From Ktedonobacterales bacterium (GTDB taxonomy: Bacteria; Chloroflexota; Ktedonobacteria; Ktedonobacterales; JADMIN01), in the NCBI GenBank assembly GCA_025928125.1, contig JAICKD010000318.1:1-5051 (forward strand): a stretch of 5,051 bases of DNA, given 5' to 3'. The notes beneath the pieces were generated by a model. It was not told the DNA's origin and made no database searches. It worked only from the letters and a program-made list of their open reading frames with translations. The stretch's first letter is position 1; each line of letters begins with the position of its first letter. A program made the position numbers and the translations under genes. Positions 4,599-5,051 of the stretch are shown here, one piece after another.

Positions 4599-5051
4599 AT
4601 GGCTCGTGTCGCTCTTGGCTTCATCGGTCTTGGCGCCATGGGTGGCCGCGTCACCAAGCGGCTCCTGGACGCTGGTTACGACGTTGTTGGCTTCAACCGC
4701 ACGCCAGCCAAAGCGCAGTGGCTGCTGGCTGCCGGGATGCGCTGGGCCAACACGCCCCGTGACGTGATGGAATCGGCGGAGATCACCTTCACCATGGTCA
4801 CCAACACCGACGCGCTTGAGACGGTCGTGCAGGGGCCAAACGGGGTGCTGGCAGGGCTGCGGCCAGGCAAGGTCTACATCGACATGAGTACGGTCAGCCC
4901 GGCGAAGTCGCGCGAGCTGGCCGACCAGGTGGCGGCGCGTGGCGCGCGTATGCTCGATACTCCGGTCTCGGGCAGCCCGATTACCCTGGAGCAGGGCCAG
5001 TTGTCCATGATGGTCGGTGGCGACCGGGAGACCTTCGAGCGCGTCAGGCCC
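4599..5051 (+). CDS. 3-hydroxyisobutyrate dehydrogenase-like beta-hydroxyacid dehydrogenase, N-terminal part
   Basis: The first 151 residues are present; the gene is cut by the window edge, and family members are about 290-300 long. A Rossmann nucleotide-binding domain starts at once with GFIGLGAMG (7-15). GFNRT (31-35) ends the second strand, and Arg34 there is often linked to NADP(H) use. FTMVTNTDALETVV (64-77) and VYIDMSTVSP (92-101) follow. DTPVSGSP (120-127) is the substrate-binding loop of the family and precedes LSMMVGGD (135-142). The catalytic Lys lies beyond the window. Such enzymes interconvert 3-hydroxy acids and semialdehydes (3-hydroxyisobutyrate, tartronate semialdehyde and relatives). 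The exact substrate is not readable; DTPVSGSP differs from the more usual 'D.PVSGG'. The start is supported by GGAGGT at 4587-4592, 6 bases upstream. It probably shares a transcript with the LacI-type regulator. Confidence 0.9.
   Translation, partial: MARVALGFIGLGAMGGRVTKRLLDAGYDVVGFNRTPAKAQWLLAAGMRWANTPRDVMESAEITFTMVTNTDALETVVQGPNGVLAGLRPGKVYIDMSTVSPAKSRELADQVAARGARMLDTPVSGSPITLEQGQLSMMVGGDRETFERVRP

Overview
The window comes from a bacterium with moderately GC-rich DNA. It has strong Shine-Dalgarno sites, sigma70-type promoters of the TTGACA-N17-TAnnnT kind and a lipoprotein-type transporter receptor. The gene content suits a soil or environmental heterotroph. A Chloroflexota or high-GC Gram-positive source is possible, but this is only a guess from protein style; nothing in the DNA fixes the taxon.

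Layout. On the minus strand, from right to left, lie three genes. First is an alpha/beta hydrolase resembling 2,6-dihydroxypseudooxynicotine hydrolase (start 2999, stop 1899). Second is a branched-chain-amino-acid-type (LivK-like) lipoprotein substrate-binding protein (1468 to 227). Third is the first 27 codons of a LivH-like permease (81 to 1), cut by the window edge. On the plus strand, divergent from the hydrolase, lie a LacI/GalR-family regulator (3449-4456) and the first 151 codons of a 3-hydroxyisobutyrate-dehydrogenase-like oxidoreductase (4599-5051, cut by the edge). Three short ORFs with ribosome sites lie in the gaps. One looks like the broken 5' end of a flavoprotein gene (1803-1741); the other two may be leader or small peptides (3406-3447 and 4483-4596).

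Regulation is the most informative part. Three promoters (hydrolase, binding protein, regulator) share one build: TTGACA, a 17-bp spacer ending in TGC (extended -10), TAnnGT or TAAAGT, then a palindrome of form CAAnCGnTTG centred about 12-14 bp after the -10. A fourth copy lies 21 bp downstream of the hydrolase site. The CpG-centred palindrome is the kind of operator LacI-family proteins with an intact hinge helix recognise. The simplest reading is a local regulon: the LacI-type protein represses itself with the downstream dehydrogenase, the hydrolase, and the transporter, and an unknown inducer lifts repression.

Working model (inference). The ABC transporter imports a small organic compound, the hydrolase cleaves it or a derivative, and the dehydrogenase oxidises or reduces a hydroxy-acid or semialdehyde product. 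The substrate cannot be read from the sequence. No RNA genes, CRISPR arrays or insertion sequences were seen. The two longest gaps are 1469-1898 and 3000-3448. Apart from the short ORFs at 1741-1803 and 3406-3447, they hold regulatory DNA rather than convincing genes.
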